Source: Trichoplax adhaerens (taxonomy: Eukaryota > Placozoa > Uniplacotomia > Trichoplacea > Trichoplacidae). From it: a stretch of 64,000 nucleotides of DNA. A program made the translations under genes and the position numbers. Of the stretch, positions 1 to 33,952 are shown one piece after another. The stretch's first letter is position 1, and each line of letters begins with the position of its first letter. Where the stretch lies: positions 4,379,901-4,443,900 of the forward strand of contig NW_002060948.1 of the NCBI RefSeq assembly GCF_000150275.1, written 5' to 3'. The notes beneath the pieces are model-generated. The model worked only from the letters and a program-made list of their open reading frames with translations, did no database searches and had not been told where the DNA came from.

Positions 1-3000
1 ACATTTGTGATTTCGTGGATTTTCAAATCAAATTTGTCGTACTTACTAGATTAATAAGGTAGACATGGCTATCATGTTATCTTAAACGGAATTTTATCGC
101 CGGATAACTTCCAGATTGATGTTTAGTTAAAAACTGAGAACAACAAAAATAAAGTGGTAGTGCATGGAACGATCATAGAAACAGTACATTATAAAATCAG
201 GTAACGCTAACGGCGACCTTACTAATAGTAATGATTGGTTGGATATTATAAAATAGAATAAAGGAAAATTATGTGTATTATTAATGATATAATTCACGAT
301 TATCAGTCTCTATCAATCAACGAGACTTAACTAGTAGTATCAAATGTCATTCAGGTTTGCTAATTGTTTTTAATGAACATAATAACCATTATGACTACTA
401 TCTGCATAGTTAATTTTTTATGGAAATCGATTCTAAAGTCGTACTATATTGGAACAATCTACAAATTATAGTTGCTATAAACGATGGCTTCAATGGTACC
501 AGACTTTACAGCTCAAAAATCTAAGACAACATTCCCTTTAACGACATAGAGTCATAAAACAAACAGCTTATAAAGTGGTTTTTAGTGAAAGTTTATAGAA
601 TGTACAGAGACATTCATTAAACAACAATGTTAGATTTAATCTGTTATGGCTATAAGGTGATCATGTTTTAAATACATATCTCGAATATAATCGTAATTAT
701 GCTAACTAAAATAATACCGAGAATGAGCTATATCTATTTCGTGAGATAACTTAGGTTAAAACTGCAGTTTAATTAACTGCATTATTTTTTATCAAATATT
801 TGGAAATGATAAGGAGCTAAGTTAATTATTAAATATTATGCATTATTCATTTTGTCTACCAGAGAAGAAATAATCAAACATATCACTGATCACCGGAAAG
901 TACTCACTTGGATAGGTTTCAGCATGATATCAAAATCACCTTGATCCCTAATTATATAATTATGAATCAATTAATCATAGTCAACATAAAATAAAACATA
1001 AAATCAATGAACAAGTAATGATCATCTGATTAACTATAATTACACTATAAACTAGCCATTAATTCGTAATCAACAGTTACTAGAAAGAGTGCACCTTAAT
1101 GAAGCACTTTGTACTGTGCACAAACTTTTGTTATTACATCAAGTGTGACAGAATTAAAATATAACAATAATTAGCATACGTATAAGTGAGGTGTGTCATA
1201 AACAATAGCCTTACCTACGGGTGTGCCCAAAGTTTAGTGAATAGACAAAATATAGTTACGTTATCACGACATAACATATTTTATTATTACGCCTATGAAG
1301 CTATAGTATTGTACCTACTTCATGGGTAAACTCAACTTCTAGTTAACTTAAAAACTTTTATCCAATACCGCTTCATATAGTTTAGGTAGGCACGCCTACT
1401 ATGAATAATAATGTTGCTAAATTGCTTCCCAAGGTAGTCTTATAATGCCGTAATTTATTAGTGCTATACTGCTACTACAAGCACAACTATATATATTATA
1501 GTATAGTTATTAGTATTTCAGAATAAAGTATCAGTGATAGGCATGTCGCTCATATTCTCATTACTAATTTTGAATCTAAATGCGATAGTATTTAATTTTC
1601 ATTGTCTGAAGCAGTATACTAAAAATGTAATTCTTCTTTTGACTTTATAATTCCGATAATGATTTAATTATACTTATAGGAATCTAAAATTATCAGCTTT
1701 CGTTTACATTTTTCAAAAATAATGAAATAATTGATTTTAATACCGCACAACTAGCTACTACAGTTATAGCTCCGTCTTTAATTAAGGTGAGATCATTTTT
1801 ACGCAATAAATCATTTTTACCATCAGCCAAGTTGAAAATGAAGTATATTCTACTCTACTGACGGTGAATTTCGTGTTAGCAGTTTACTATAATGCTCATA
1901 TTGTAAACAAATACTATCCTAATCCACTATACTAAAAGAATAAGAAGAAACTTTAGACAGTTTAGAAGAAATGCGTTTATATGCAAGTACCTAGATATCG
2001 CATCTAGTTACATCTAATGTTATTATTTGGGATTTAGGAAGTGGCAGGAACAGGAACATAGTTCGTGTTGTATTATAAAATTTAAGACTCCAGTCGAAAG
2101 ATTGAATAATTTTAATTTTCTTCATGATACTGCATAAAACAGTTTTAGTTAGTGATAATCAAAATAAACCAGCAGTTTGATTCTATAGTCAACATCGCTA
2201 AATCGTGCAATATGCAAACTCAAATTGTAAATTTTGCAAATTGCGGCATATGCCACTTGAAATAGTTTATTTTATTAAATGTCATAATTACTCTAAATTT
2301 AAGTAGTTAATTTGAAATTTGATGTTGACATTAATCGAGATTACCATATGTGATGGAAAGAATTAAAAAATGGATTACAATCTCCAAAATCTTTCTAAAT
2401 ATTCTAATAACATATTCTACACTATAATCTACGCAGTGCATCCATATTACATCTATTTTAAACAAATTTTAAGCAAATAATTAAAAACTGCCTCAATTAG
2501 AGAATTTATGATGCTTATACAGTATCTCACTATTACTTATAGAAATAAGTGAAATAAAGTTATCCTATTGTATCCTAATTTCACTTGAGAAATCATTTAG
2601 TGCTACGCTCAGAAACGGAATAGAGGAGAACAAGCGACACTCTGCGCTCTATCGTACAGTAATCCAACTTTAAAAGGAATATGGAGCATTTAGTTCAGCT
2701 ACAGTTATGTTCATGGAGTAAAATATTAACACTGAGAAAATACAACTATTTTTCTCTTCAATTGTAGTGTAAAAAACGCAGACGCTCATTGTTCTGTTCT
2801 CTTGATATGTTCATCATGTAGTAATACTGTATATGCATGAAAGGTGCTGAACTATTGACAATTTAACGAGTTTGTTTAAACTTTACTCATGATCCGATAT
2901 CATTGAAGACGAACTGTTATAAACCTCTCTAAGACAGCTAAGCTATCTACTCTCAAGATTCCTAACTCCACTACTCGTCTAGTTTGACTTCATACAGTTA

Positions 3001-4574
3001 CTGCTTTACCAGCTTTCTATTTCTATGAGTAGTTTCGCCGGATAACAAGAACTTACTACCACTTTTACAGTACATTAGTATAGAAATTGTCAATGACACA
3101 ACTGAGAGCAACATCCTTCCACATAAATTGCCCCAACATAATCATTTATTCAGTTAAATACTACGTAATCATTAAACAGTTTAGATCTAGTTGTCCAATC
3201 AGAAGTTGGCAATTCATGCAGAAATATCGTTAACCGAACTTTTCATTGCTGTATTAAATTTATTTCTATAAAATACTTGATAGCTATTACGATCTCCTTA
3301 TAATTGAATATCATTTCATACATTGCTTAGATTAAACATACATTTTTATGGAGCAATTCTGATATGATAACACCGTACATATAGTAGTATAAAATATCAC
3401 ATAATGTTTGGACATAATACGAGTTAAGAAAAATTTGCCTTTATACAAAGTTACTGGTTAGTAACAGACTAAGTGCAGCACCCGAACAGTATTGATAGAA
3501 TCGTCGATAATATTCACAACGTGCATGATTAGATTCATTTCAATGATATAGCATCCTCATTAATAATCATAATGTCATGCAGAAGTCAGTTATTTATTTT
3601 CTGATAACAATATAGTATTACAGAATACTGCCGACATATCGTTTAAGAAATTAAATTATAAATTACTAGCACGTTCGCTATGCTTCGCGTACCGTATGTA
3701 CCTGCACTTTTTACTTTACAATTATCATAATGGCAAGCTAGTGAGATTTCATAATTAGCTCATATACGTTTTTCATTATATTTTGTTCAATTTCCGCATT
3801 CCTTGCTTTTGCTTATTGTAATCAAATATAAATAACAGATAATAAAAAACTTGCAGAACATTAGACTTGAATCCGAACACTAAAAATATTTATCGTTTTA
3901 TTACGATACTATTAGAAGAATACCTAACTGTAGTAGTCAGAGTAAAATAACCAGTCGAAACTGCATTAATTAGTGTTAGCATTCCTTATATATCGCAAAC
4001 AAAGCAATTATGAAACCGCTTGAGCCAGATGTACAGATAATCACTATTTAAAGCAATAATTGTAATGTATTGCCCGATTTCATTAAATTTATGATCACAA
4101 GCTCACCTGCGAAGCAATATTATTGGAATGCATAGGTTAATGTAAGATAGTAGTAATGGTAACTGTAATTACAACGAAGCCTATATTGCTATGAATTGGA
4201 ATCGGATGAGTCGCGGAATTAAATACCTAACCTACATAGAATTTCGTGTAAATAACAATCAACAAACACCGAAAACCGTAACACTGTTTTAAAAGCAAAT
4301 AATTAAGTAGCCACATACCTAACCTCATTCCACTATACCTTTGACATAAAAGCTATCATCTTTTTTCAACACCATTATTCCAATACAGTTATAATCTTTC
4401 CCTTGCATTACGCTTTAACATAATAAAAATACGTAATCCAATCCGAAAGAAGAAATGAATGGTAACTCATAGCTTCTGATGCTATTTGCTGTTAATTTAA
4501 ACTCATTATTTTCGGCTTTATCAAGTACATATGCAATAGTAAAACATTATTTCTTGTAAATCGGCAAAGTGACG
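1..4574. other. No gene recognised; AT-rich flank
   Basis: I read both strands and found no open frame longer than short chance ORFs, no recognisable protein motif and no tRNA-like or rRNA-like stretch. The sequence is uniformly AT-rich. The right end may hold the promoter and undetected 5' exons of the recombinase-like gene that follows. Short acidic exons would be hard to see by eye here. Confidence 0.5.
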
Positions 4575-4638
4575 ATGAATTTCTTTATGTACGGTATGAA
4601 AGGAAAAATTTTACAAGTCTAACAATTTTGTCCCTCAG

Positions 4639-7022
4639 ATGAAGGTAGCATCATAGAACGAAAAAGAGTAGTTGAAACGGAGGATGAGTTGCAAGGCATC
4701 GGTACTTACATGAATTGCAGATCTAAAACCTGATTTACTAATAATACACTTTCTTTTATCCTATAAACATGCTATATAGCCAACTTAAATATCACTTGTA
4801 AAATTTCAAATTCCATGTATGTTTTGATGCAGTTGATCAGTTTAACGACGATGAAGATGAATCAGATTGGATTGAAACTGGAGGTATGCCGCTTGAGAAA
4901 CAAAAATTTATGTGATGTACGAATTAAAACAATTGAAATTTATTTGCCCCTATAGACGAGTTACTTATTGCAGAACAAAATATCAAAGGTTAGACCTACT
5001 AGAAGTAAATTTATATTATCAGATATACTATTAAAAGTTATTTTGAGCATTCTGTGCTCCATGCGTTCTCTTTAAGTTACAGACATACCTTACAATCATT
5101 TCGTATTTCTGTCTTTTTTGTCTTGCACCATGGATTTATTGAACTATATATTATATATATATATATACATATATTTAAAATTTTAATGCTTGATCGACCA
5201 TATTGGCACTTGAACGATAGATGGGAAGCAATATACGAATTTTGATGATTTTAAAGAAGGTAAATACCATTTATCATCGATTCACATTAATTAATGTGGT
5301 AGTACTCGTAATTTTGGGTTTAGAAATTTTGAATTATGAAAGGAATGCATCTAAATATCAAACCCTAACTTACGTGTATTTAATTTAATGAAGTGATCGG
5401 TAAATTTGAAGACAATATCGACACGACTACATTCGAAAAGTGTTTTAAAACTAAAGGTAGGGCTACAATACATTACAATAATATCAATTTCGTAATATTA
5501 CACATAATATAACATCCAACTGCACAGTTTGATAAAGAAATACAGGTAAGTAACATCTATATATCAAAGCTAGTAACTCTTTATGATTAATAACATTAGT
5601 CTAGATCAACGATAAATAAAGCAATATCAACAATTTAATTTTCTTATAGAACTATGCGATACGTATTCCTGCGATGAAAGTGATCTTATGTCAATCATTG
5701 ATCCAAATGATCCTAAATCGGAACTTTCAAGAAAATTAGATGAAGATATAGATGGCGAATGCAAGAAATGGATCGAAACCCTGCGTAGTAGAGAAAAAGT
5801 TTCTGCAATTCCTGAATTGACCTCAGTTGTAGGCAAAACTAGATGGCTCTTAAAAGAATACGGCTATATGAAGCATTTTGATAGAGGAAAATTTAAAGAA
5901 GTAGAAGGATACTATCACGATTTAGGCAAGCCTGATAGCGGATGTAATCAGCTAGCCATCTACGTTAATCGTTATTTATATTGGTGCTCATCGGGAACAG
6001 CTCTAAACTGGGAATATTTAAACGATTCTCATCTGATAAAAGACTACATTAAGGAAATGCATGAGAAAACAAATTGTTCAGCTTCTTTCCTATGTAACAT
6101 TATTATTGCAATATTGCGTGGAAGAAGATTTGCTGTGGCACAAGGAATGATTTCTGAAGCAACAGAATCTCAAAAGATACTGCTTGAAGATGTATTGAAG
6201 AAATATCGTACACTTATGAAGCAAAGATCTCGCGATATCTCTCGAAACTTACGTAAAAGAGGTTCAGTTTTAGAACCTAAAATGTTTTTCAAAGCGGTTA
6301 ACAAACCAGCATTAATGAAAAAGTATAATGATCTAGTGACATATTCCAAAATGATCAAGAAGAAAAATGGAAAACTGCCAGATAGAATGTATATCTTCGG
6401 TTTAAGATTTACATTAGCACATATGTTGTTAAGCTGTGCTTCTAGGCCTGGTCCATTATACAATTTAACGTTAAACGATATGCGCTGCTCTCGAGGCAAC
6501 TGGGATGACGAGAAAAGTGAAGTTATTATTACTGTTTTAGATCATAAAACAGGCAAATGCGATGATGCTCGCTTTATTTTAAGTCATTATTCTAAAGTTG
6601 TGGTAAGAGAATTTTGGCACTATATTCGACCTTTGGTACCTCAGATAGAGGATGGAAATGATGCATACTTTTATCTAAATTCGTCAGGAAAACGTTTATG
6701 CTCATCACAGGTAAACTCTCATGTTCGAGTCATATTTAAAGTAGCAGGTATTGAAGGATTTACAACTACATTGCTCAGAAAAGCCATTGAAAGCGCTTCG
6801 GCTAATCGATTCTCGATGAAGGATCAAGAAAACGTTGCTACACTACTAAACCATGACACACAAACGGCTGATAGGTACTATAAAGTTTACATTAATAATG
6901 AAGAAAAGGCATACAAGGGTTGGGAAGCTATTAATTTGCTTTACAGCGGTAAGTCACCGGAACACGACGAGGATGACTACGAAGATATTCGTGATTTTCC
7001 AAAGCATGAAATTAAAGAATAG
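4639..7022 (+). CDS. Tyrosine recombinase-like protein, multi-exon, 5' end uncertain
   Basis: Exons 4639-4701, 4833-4883, 4956-4988, 5221-5259, 5394-5456 and 5650-7022 join in one frame, and every intron is phase 1 with GT-AG ends (about 540 codons from the first exon seen). The five small exons encode an acidic segment (DEGSIIER, DEDESDWIE, FEDNIDT). The large exon carries a tyrosine recombinase C-terminal domain: box I Arg in ASRPGPLYNL (codon 6444), a Lys pair in HKTGK, box II Arg in TTLLRK (codon 6777), then NHDTQTADRYY with His at 6852 and the candidate nucleophile Tyr at 6879. The RK...LLNH...TA..YY pattern matches the Crypton/DUF3504-like group found in cnidarians and molluscs, as I recall it. 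An acidic tail follows. A possible start is the ATG at 4575 (MNFFMY), but that needs a 45-nt intron. I saw no terminal repeats. Either a domesticated recombinase or an intron-bearing element; catalytic activity is plausible but unproven. Confidence 0.85.
5143..5172. repeat. AT microsatellite in recombinase intron
   Basis: About 30 nt of alternating TA/AT lies in the 232-nt intron between the third and fourth small exons of the recombinase-like gene. No function is suggested. Confidence 0.8.
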
Positions 7023-7380
7023 TAATAATTAATTTCCTAAATTATATTATACTTTATCAGAACTAATACACATCATATCATAAACATTCTTTCATTAACT
7101 TTTACGTCATTCATTCTGAATCTTGTAATCACTAATTCTGTATTACCATCAGTTTTGTATACTGTCGAATCTTCAGTATTGACTCTATGACCTCATTCGA
7201 TCACGCAATCTATAACAGATTTCTCGTCTGAATTTATTATTACCTACTTATGATAAATAATGAGTATCATCTAGATCAAAAAATTGATAAAAAGTAATAA
7301 GATGTTTGATTTGATTGTATTGCTTCCAGTTTCGGCGAAATAAATAAAAGTAAGCATAAAAATTAGTAATGTGATTAGCA

Positions 7381-7990
7381 TTCAAAGTATATAGAGATAA
7401 CTCTTCCACTCCTTGAATGATAGAAAGAACTTAAAACCATGAGTTCATAGTAGCTTTTCATGTAAGAATAAAAGACACAGGAATGATTTCGCTCAAAATA
7501 ACCAAGTATATATTTACTAACTCAATATCTACGGTATATGAGGACAAAACCACTACGAAAAATGGGCTTTGAATTTAACCTAAGCGGCTAAACCATTATA
7601 TAGTCATTACAGTCATTGCTTCATTTATCCTGTTCTAGAAATATCTTGCTAACCATGAGTTCTATGTAGTTAATAGGTTCAATAATGAGTTAATTTTGAT
7701 CTATGTAAAATTTTGCACAGATATTTTCGCTTAAAATAATTAAGAAGTAGATTTACTAACTCAATAAAATCATTAGCACAGAAACCACTACGAAACAAAT
7801 GAACATTGAACTTTCCTAAGTGGCTAAGCCATTAGATAATCATCATAATCATTATTGCATTTTTCATCCTTTTCAAGAAAAGCCTTACTAACCATAAATT
7901 CCAAAAATTTGTTTGGAACAATCATATACTAATTTAATCTAAGTAAAATTTTGAACAGACATTTTTCGAAAGACATTTAAAATTTCCTTT
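7381..7990. repeat. Tandem repeat, 3 degenerate copies of about 216-239 nt
   Basis: The phrase around AACCATGAGTTC recurs at about 7435, 7651 and 7890. Each copy is followed at matching distances by related stretches: TTTACTAACTCAATA, ACCACTACGAAA, and TAAGTGGCTAAGCCATTA or TAAGCGGCTAAACCATTA. Copies one and two are full and copy three is truncated. It begins about 360 nt past the recombinase stop codon, so it could be linked to that element's history or be an unrelated minisatellite. No coding frame spans it. Confidence 0.75.
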
Positions 7991-9257
7991 ACTAGAACAA
8001 TTCTAGTAATGCTGTCAGGAGAAAGAAACCTAATGGATATAGCATAAATGCTAGATAGATTCAAGCTATATCTTTCTGTTGCAATTAATACTGTAATTAT
8101 TTTAATGTCTAATCAATATAATATTGAAAGAAAATATTATGACTAACTTTGAATAATCGCTTTATCTTCGGTAGTGAGTTATTGTAAGGCTAGATCATCT
8201 TATAATAGCCTGGTTAATTAATAAGGTGGTTACTATTCTATCGAAAGTAGTAAAATGGAAGCTCCTTAGAAAACAGTATCTAGCACTATCGGTTGCCGCT
8301 AATTCTTTAATTTGTTTATGGCTTTGAATTGATGTTGAAAGCGAAGAGATCTCATCTAATATAATAGTTTTACTAGGTGGAATGTCGAATATGAACAAGT
8401 ATTCATAAAACATCACTGCTTGTCCAGTAAAGGCTTCTTACAGATGAATTAAACAGATTTTACTACAATAAATAAAATATCTCATTAATACAGGACTGGA
8501 TAAAATTTTGAATCCCTTCATGACTTATTATGGCCGGTACTTATTTACATTTAGTAGTAGACCCCTCGCTCGTTATACTTTACTGCACATGAACAATTTC
8601 CCTGAATCGCCCGTAATTTATAACTTCATAAATAAATTAAATTAAATTAACTTTTTAAGCTTGCTTTCATGTAGTCTAAGTTAACGGACAAAGCACTGTA
8701 AATTCTCAGTTAAATATAATATTATTTTACGATTTTCGTTCGGTATATAATTATACTATAATAATGTGATGTGCACTTGTGCAGTAAGAAACGCGTAATG
8801 CGCACTCTTCTCTCTCTCGTAGTAATGATGACCTCTAACTGATTACTGTAGCCTATAGTAGATGATCTGGCATACTATATATACATATGGGAGATGAGCC
8901 AGTAGCCTAGTGTACGATGTATATTTATTTTAATATAGTTCAATATTATCAGTATTACGATTATACTGTACTTGGAAATTAATCATGAGCTAGAGCATAA
9001 ACTATTAAATTCGCCAGAAATTTAGTCCGTGGCTAGAGGCATAGCGCAGCGTAGATTCTTCAGCAGCTGAGCCAGAGGCATGAAGTAGTTTATTTTATGG
9101 TCTCTACCGTACAGTAGCAGAGCCAGTAGCTTAGTTATTTTCAGCACTAAGCATGTTGAACACACGAGCTGTTTCTAATACACTTTCTTCACAAAACTGT
9201 ACAATTCTGATTATAATTATTACAGTAAATGATAGCTTAATGCAGGTGTATAGGCTT
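7991..9257. other. No gene recognised
   Basis: Only short frames occur. From about 8760 to the assembly gap the base composition becomes less AT-rich and short phrases such as GAGCCAGTAGC and AGAGGCAT recur. That suggests degenerate repeat sequence around the gap rather than a gene. Confidence 0.4.
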
Positions 9258-9307
9258 NNNNNNNNNNNNNNNNNNNNNNNNNNNNNNNNNNNNNNNNNNN
9301 NNNNNNN
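9258..9307. other. Assembly gap, 50 Ns
   Basis: Exactly 50 N characters, probably a fixed-size scaffold gap of unknown true length. The short frame spanning it (9153-9362) is meaningless. The flanks contain locally repetitive sequence, which may be why assembly stopped. Confidence 0.98.
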
Positions 9308-10335
9308 AGCTCGATCTAAGACTAGAGTTTGCTATAAACCCCATGGTCAGTATTTATTCTAGAGCGGGGCTCGTGTAAGATTATTTATTTTAAGTATTGT
9401 ACTGTAAATGTGATTAAGTAACAGCAAGAAGAAAAGAAATCGAATTGATAAAGATTTCTTGGGCTTAGGTGCAGTGCTGTGTTGTAATGTCTATAGCTCG
9501 CCGTACAACTAACTCTACGAGGAAAAATTCGAGTAATTTTGGCTTTCTAGCCCTGTACTACGAGTAGCACTGCTCTGTCAACGATAGTAAATGTGACCTA
9601 TAGCATTTTGAATCGAGTTCTGTTACACTTATATACCTAGACACTTTATTTATCGTACTGCTTAATCAGACCCATACGCTTAAAATTTACGAGCACTACC
9701 ACAATTCGAAAATTTGCATATTTGCGTCCTGAAACGTGTGTTACGTTAAGTGGAGAATACACTACTAAGCTTAAAAATTAATTATATAACATCCGAACCC
9801 TGTCGCATAATAAATTACAGGAATAAAACAGGACATGGAATATTTCATAGCGCTTTTAGCTCCCGATTACCATTACTTAGCTTGATAATAGCAGTTCTAA
9901 AGCACATCCACAATTCTCTAGCTCAGTGCAAGCAACGCAAACTGAATACGGAATAACATGACACATTGTAATAACTACCGTATATAGTTGGCCAAGTTAT
10001 TAGTCAATAAAGGCTTATTAAAATTAATTTATATTTACTATTTGATAAATTAGATCTTTCAGCTATTCACCTATTTTCACTGATATTATGAATACCATAC
10101 GTTATATTATTACAGCAGAATGTATTACAAGAAAATGCAGTTCTAGATATCTGATAATGGAGAAAATCTACTAAATAACGTGAGAATGGGTATCTGTAAT
10201 CTATGCTAATAATAAATAGCTTATATTACGGACATCGAATACTGCGCATAACAGCTAAACTTTAAATATCTGCATTGTAATATTTGCAACGCGAACTTAG
10301 AATATATTTCAACTGTTATTCTCGAATCTGCTTTC
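9308..10335. other. No gene recognised
   Basis: No convincing exon, domain or RNA gene was seen. A 68-codon plus-strand frame near 9750 has no recognisable motif and no clear splice context. The right end is the 3' flank of the minus-strand EGF receptor gene. Confidence 0.4.
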
Positions 10336-10341
10336 TTTATT
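10336..10341 (-). terminator. Poly(A) signal AATAAA of the EGF receptor gene
   Basis: On the minus strand AATAAA lies about 73 nt beyond the TGA stop of the EGF/CUB/lectin gene, a normal place for a cleavage and polyadenylation signal. This is a sequence match only. Confidence 0.6.
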
Positions 10342-10413
10342 GAGTAATTATATTACTACCCATACATTACATTTTAGAAGTTGACTTGATCACATTGGCA
10401 GTTAGTAACTTTA

Positions 10414-30936
<20,523 letters not shown>

Positions 30937-33900
30937 ATTGAGTAAACCCGTGAAAAACCACCAACCTAGTCATCAGTTATAATACGTCACAATTACTATA
31001 GCAAATTTCTTATACATTAATAACAGCGTTTTACGCACAATGGTCACGAAAATTTTTAAACTGCAATATTTAAACAAAATAATTCTCCAAGTGTATTTCA
31101 GTTAGGCGATTTTAAGAATAAAACACGATATCCATAAACGTCATAAGAGTTGAAATGAACATTTATGGCGAATATGAACTTAAAAGTTAGTAGATTAAAT
31201 AGTTTGAGTTATCTTATAACTAACATAACTTCAAGCTAATATTTTCATCTGTTAAAGTTTTACAAAGTTTAATGAAAGTTAGATCTTATCGATGAATTGG
31301 CGTAAATAGCTATTTCTTACCTAAATTTTAATAATTTGAAATTATATCAGCCGGATAAAGTAGTATGAAAAATTCGACCCAATTCTTTTCTTAGTATAAG
31401 AAGCCCTAGAGATTGCCCTATGATGCGAGTGGCTTTAGTATACTAATGAGGATGAGTATAAAATGAATAAGATGATAAATGATCGATCCTTGCGGTATTT
31501 TTCGATTTTAGCCGACCCGTCTCATTCCGTTTATTTATTCACGTGTTTTTTTTCGAGCTCTCTGTCAATTAAAAGTAGAAATGCCGTCATTATTTACTTT
31601 TATAAATTGATTACTAAGCTTATTATCTTAAAATTGTCAGATTTGAGTTGTTGTTCTCCTAATTTCCGACCTGAACAGTATCTGCATGAAAACTTTCATC
31701 AGATTTCGCCAGCATGTGGTTTCTCAAATCTTGATAGAAATAATAACGGCAGAAGACTGTTGGACTACACATAGATTGCAAGCTTATATTAAATAATACT
31801 TATTTCATTCTGGTAGCCTTATATATTTCTTATTGAAGTAAGTTTTAAACTATAAACCTGACGTGACTTTAGACTTACACTTAGGTATCTTAAACTAAGT
31901 GATAAATCTGGTACTGTAATCCATAACATATACATCAATATTTTGTAGCTCATGCATAAAGACTTTTCTTAGTCAATTCATGACTTTAATAGATTGTACA
32001 GGATGACTTTCTTGGTAGGAATATGGTCAACCTAATCGGAAGTACAGATCATTGTATAAATAAATAACGAACATGACTCATTCGACTGACAAGCCAGTAA
32101 AATACTTCTTATTTAAATAATTGGTTTTCATGTAATTTCGTACTACGCATGATGTTCACAAACTTTGGGGACGTCAAGCTTTACGAACGTGTCGCTGTTT
32201 GACCGGGATCTTAACAAAAACAAGCACCTGCTGATATTTTTTGCATAAATATTAGCGTCATAGATGTCTGCAATATTATTTTGCATCGCTGAATTGCTTT
32301 TTGAATTAATTCGATCAAACATGTCTAGTTCATGCAAATTATTTTGTGTAACGATAATCACAGTCACAAGCTATCCCTTGTCTACGTATTATATTTACCA
32401 CAATTATAACAATAAACATATTTTGAAATATCTAGGAGAAAATTTACGTAATCTTTTCACAATTATAAACGAAGGTATAATTGTCTCATCTATTTATCTT
32501 ACATAAGAATCTAGGTAAAACGGTATTAAAATTCTTTTTTAATCTGACAAAGTGCCCATGTGAAGCAAATCGATGGTATTGGTGTCAATACAAACTTATT
32601 GGTTTAGCATTTCCTATGGAATTATATCGTTCTATATAACTACTGTATCATGAATTCAGCCTTAGATATCGGAAAATAGCAAGTTTGTCTACGGTATTAT
32701 AATAGCAAATAGGAAGTTTTCACCTATAACGTCATGCACAATAAGCGCATTTATCTACAATACTTTGATTACTCTTGTTTACCGTATATATCCTGCATTA
32801 AATTAAATTACTGCAATCCCTACTAAGCCATGACAAGTATTGGTTGCAATTAAATGTTCCTTGCTGATATCAAGGACTGCCCAACAGACTGCTATGGAGA
32901 ATTAAAATAATTAGCCGATCACAAAGTCATGTATTAAAATAAATATTCACCACATTTTCAACAAATTGATGTCTAACTTAGCAATAATTATGCAAACAGA
33001 CCAGAAAGTAGGTAAGATTATACCAAATATATAGTACGAACAAAGCAATGAACTAAATAGGCATTAAAATTTTTTGAAATTAAATCCATGTTCAGATATT
33101 GTATTAGATGTAAAGTTGCTAAGCTAAACATTTCAATTTAGCCGTAAATGTGTATCTAACTAAGCCGTCTATCAGTAAGGTACAGGCTGACACCATTTAA
33201 TATCTGTATAACATTTAGCCTACACTGAAGGTATTGCTCTAACAAGAATACTCCATTAAATATTCCATAATAACGTATAGAATAGCTTAAAACTCTTACT
33301 TAACACTTTATCAAGCAATTCTTAAGATGTAATTTATGTTCAAACAGCATAAATAAGGAATACAAAATTTACGCTATCGGCCAATATTTCTGTACAGTCT
33401 TACTGAATTGAAGTGGTATATAGCATATCTATGCTATATTGAAGGATGTATATGCACAAAATTAAGTTGTATACAGTACATTACATTGATAAACTAGACA
33501 GCACTACATCACGTAACCATCATGTAACCACCATCTGCCATTGACTGCAGTTACTAGTTATTGTGGCACAGTTAATTTTGGGTCGCTTTCGCTGGCTCAC
33601 TATTACCACTCTCTACCTAAATGAGGTGAAACAATAAAAATTCACTTAAACTCTCCAGAATCATCCCTGAATATCAATGTCACAAAGTATAGTTCTCAAC
33701 AAGTAAAGGTACGATTCTATCGCATGTGCTGTCAAGTAAAGATTTATTAGTAGTAGAAAAGTTTAATTTAGCAAGTTGAATAAACTGTCAATACTATCAA
33801 AATCTTCACGATATATCCTGGTAAACTTAAGTTCATTTCTTTCAAGTATGAATACATTATAGCCATTTTGAGCCCATCATCTTAATAACTAAGCGTAAGA

Positions 33901-33952
33901 TGTACTGTACCTTGCTCTTAGTAACGTAAATATTGGTGACTATGGATGCTGC
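30937..33952. other. Intergenic, no gene recognised
   Basis: Only chance frames occur, such as a 103-codon plus-strand frame at 31463 and overlapping short frames near 32143-32506. None shows a domain or convincing splice context. The left end is the promoter side of the EGF receptor and the right end the 3' flank of MICOS10, with a minus-strand AATAAA near 33742. Confidence 0.45.

Noticed and set aside
9153-9362. 69-codon ORF spanning the N gap
   Set aside because: The frame is an artefact of Ns translated as X.
31463-32506. Several 74-103 codon ORFs between the EGF receptor and MICOS10
   Set aside because: No recognisable domain, overlapping frames on both strands and no splice context; consistent with chance.
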